From the NCBI RefSeq assembly GCF_000175235.1, contig NZ_ACQT01000024.1, positions 1 to 32,470 of the forward strand: a DNA stretch of 32,470 nt, given 5' to 3'. Shown piece after piece: positions 31,118-32,470 of the stretch (position 1 is the stretch's first letter; every line of letters starts with the position of its first letter). Source of the DNA: Acidovorax delafieldii 2AN (lineage in GTDB: Bacteria > Pseudomonadota > Gammaproteobacteria > Burkholderiales > Burkholderiaceae_C). Made by a program: the position numbers and the translations under genes. The notes beneath the pieces are model-generated. The model saw only the letters and a list, made by a program, of their open reading frames with translations, made no database searches and had not been told where the DNA came from.

Positions 31118-32470
31118 ATGGATGGCCGCGTGCGCTACCGCCCTGACGGGCCTTCACAGGGGTGCCCTTCGGGGGGCTTGGCGGCGCTTGTCATCGCACT
31201 GCTGCTACATGCCGCCGACGGCCACGCCGCAACGGAGTTGCGCACCCTCATTGACAGCGATGGCAACCCTGCCACCGGCTGCACTGTGGTAACCCCCGCA
31301 GGCACGTTCGAAGGCGCCGATCTGGCCGCGGTGACCCGTATCGACGTTTCGGCCACCGAGCCGGTGGGCGACGTGTCGCGCGAGATCTGCCAGGCGGGCG
31401 CGCTGGTCACGGACCCGAGTTTCACGCCTCTCGCACCCTTGCGCTGGCCTGTGGGCGTGGGGGCGGCAGGGGCCCAGCGCGACGTGGTGGAGAGCTACAT
31501 CCCCTTCCCCTCGCCCCCCGGGGCGGTGCGGCTCGCGTTCATGGCGGGCACGACGGATGGCAGCCTGGCGCCGAGCGGGCTGCTTTCGGTCAACGGCAAC
31601 CCTGCCGGCGGTGCGATCCAGTTGGCGGCACCGTCGGTGGCGGGCGTGCCGGGCCTGGGTGTTGGCGGACTGCTGCTGGCCGCGTTGCTCGTGGTCTGGG
31701 TCACCTATCGCTTCGCACCGGTCCGCCGCATTGCGGCGGGCAGCGCGGCGCTGGGCCTGCTGTTGGTGGTGGGGCTTGCCTGGGCTGCCATCGTGCGCGA
31801 CGGCGATCCTTCGGATTGGAACTCCACACCGCCCATTGCCACCTCTTCCGCAGGTGTGCCGCTGCAGTTCGCTGCCGTGTATGCACGCATAGAAGGCGGC
31901 ACCCTCCAACTGCGATACGACCTGGACCTGGGTCTGCGCGATGGCGCGCCGCACGATGACGGTACGTACAACACCACCGTAGGGGTGGCGCTGCCCGTGG
32001 CTGCACCGGGGGTACTGGCCAACGACGTGCCGGGTTCACCTCCCATACAGGTGAACGAGTTCCGTGTGCAGGGGGATGCCACCACGGTGCCCGCCGGCGG
32101 CGCGGTGGCGTTTGCGGGCAGCACGCTGCAGGTGAATCCCGACGGCGCGTTCACCGTGGGTGCACCCACGGTTGCCGGATTGTTTCGCTTCGAGTACCGC
32201 GCACGCAACCGGTTTTTCCCCGGCGGTTGGGGGGTGGCGACGGTGGCGGTTGCCGCCGCGCCCGCTGGGACGTGCGGCGACGGGACGCGCGGCGCCGGGG
32301 AGGCATGCGATGACGGAAACACCATCAACGAAACCAGTTGCAGCTACGGCACGCCCACCTGCACCACGTGCAACGCGACCTGCAGCGCCGTGCTCCCCCT
32401 GACGGGGCCGTATTGCGGCGACAGCACGGTCAATGGGACGGAGGTCTGCGATGACGGCAACACCACCGAT
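31118..32470 (+). CDS. Large exported, probably surface-anchored protein with Ig-like and Cys-rich repeats (5' part)
   Basis: The frame is open for 451 codons to the window edge. The start gives an Arg-containing n-region and a hydrophobic core LAALVIALLL, with a probable signal cut after Ala37 (GHA-A). Residues 38-175 are a predicted exported domain. Two hydrophobic helices follow (about 179-202 and 207-227) around a basic YRFAPVRR turn. Then come a DGDPSDWNS module, a beta-rich Ig/cadherin-like segment (VAAPGVLANDV ... VNPDGAFTV) and, from Cys386, Cys-rich repeats of the form CGDGT..GEACDDGN and CGDSTVNGTEVCDDGN, a pattern known from myxococcal and other surface proteins. No strong Shine-Dalgarno supports the start. 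An in-frame ATG at 30977 and a signal-like frame at 31065 joined by an indel near the G6 run (31171-31176) are alternatives. Function is unknown; adhesion is a guess. Confidence 0.65.
   Translation, partial: MDGRVRYRPDGPSQGCPSGGLAALVIALLLHAADGHAATELRTLIDSDGNPATGCTVVTPAGTFEGADLAAVTRIDVSATEPVGDVSREICQAGALVTDPSFTPLAPLRWPVGVGAAGAQRDVVESYIPFPSPPGAVRLAFMAGTTDGSLAPSGLLSVNGNPAGGAIQLAAPSVAGVPGLGVGGLLLAALLVVWVTYRFAPVRRIAAGSAALGLLLVVGLAWAAIVRDGDPSDWNSTPPIATSSAGVPLQFAAVYARIEGGTLQLRYDLDLGLRDGAPHDDGTYNTTVGVALPVAAPGVLANDVPGSPPIQVNEFRVQGDATTVPAGGAVAFAGSTLQVNPDGAFTVGAPTVAGLFRFEYRARNRFFPGGWGVATVAVAAAPAGTCGDGTRGAGEACDDGNTINETSCSYGTPTCTTCNATCSAVLPLTGPYCGDSTVNGTEVCDDGNTTD

Overview
The window looks like a chromosomal segment of a betaproteobacterium of the family Comamonadaceae (Acidovorax-like). 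The basis is the high G+C, the two Burkholderiales-type general porins, three Bug-type periplasmic binding proteins, and several copies of an intergenic hairpin repeat (AGCGCTTG-5nt-CAAGCGCT) next to a GATAGCT block. The genus is an inference from family resemblance. No tRNA, rRNA, CRISPR array, insertion sequence, integrase or phage gene was seen.

Layout. 1-2534 (minus strand): the end of a cobalamin cluster (partial cobC, cobS) and ilvA. 2535-2890: a divergent spacer holding a candidate small RNA with its own terminator and an anti-Shine-Dalgarno C/U-rich segment. 2891-4212: an OsmC-family protein (+) and Coq7-type ubiquinone hydroxylase (-). 4213-7274: two outer-membrane porins, each followed by a strong terminator. 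7275-8144: about 870 bp with no convincing gene. 8145-15156: a peptide/nickel-family ABC importer operon (permease, M20 amidohydrolase, binding protein, permease, two ATPases), which suggests import of an acylated or amide-linked compound and its hydrolysis in the cytoplasm. 15249-15746: a YbhB/PEBP protein that converges on a LysR regulator (15753-16676, minus).

16826-30814 is a catabolic block divergent from the LysR gene and preceded by a good promoter with an operator-like palindrome (16733-16760). It encodes a fused enoyl-CoA hydratase/3-hydroxyacyl-CoA dehydrogenase, a thiolase, paired large and small acyl-CoA dehydrogenases resembling PimC/PimD, a PaaG-like crotonase, a family III CoA-transferase, two Bug proteins, a nitronate monooxygenase-like flavoprotein, EtfB/EtfA and a third Bug protein. 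Together these would capture a carboxylate, activate it by CoA transfer, beta-oxidise it and pass electrons to ETF. The content resembles the pimeloyl-CoA (dicarboxylate) pathway, but with a CoA-transferase where a ligase would be expected. No TctA/TctB membrane partner is present.

30934-32470: a sigma70-like promoter and the 5' part of a large exported, probably surface-anchored protein. It has a signal peptide, two hydrophobic helices, a beta-rich Ig/cadherin-like module and Cys-rich CDDGN repeats, and it runs off the window end. Its true start is uncertain.

The items most worth a second look are the ligase-less pimeloyl-type cluster with a dehydrogenase pair lacking the canonical C-terminal catalytic Glu, the candidate sRNA upstream of ilvA, the hairpin repeat that appears to have been absorbed into the cobS reading frame, and the mosaic surface protein at the end.
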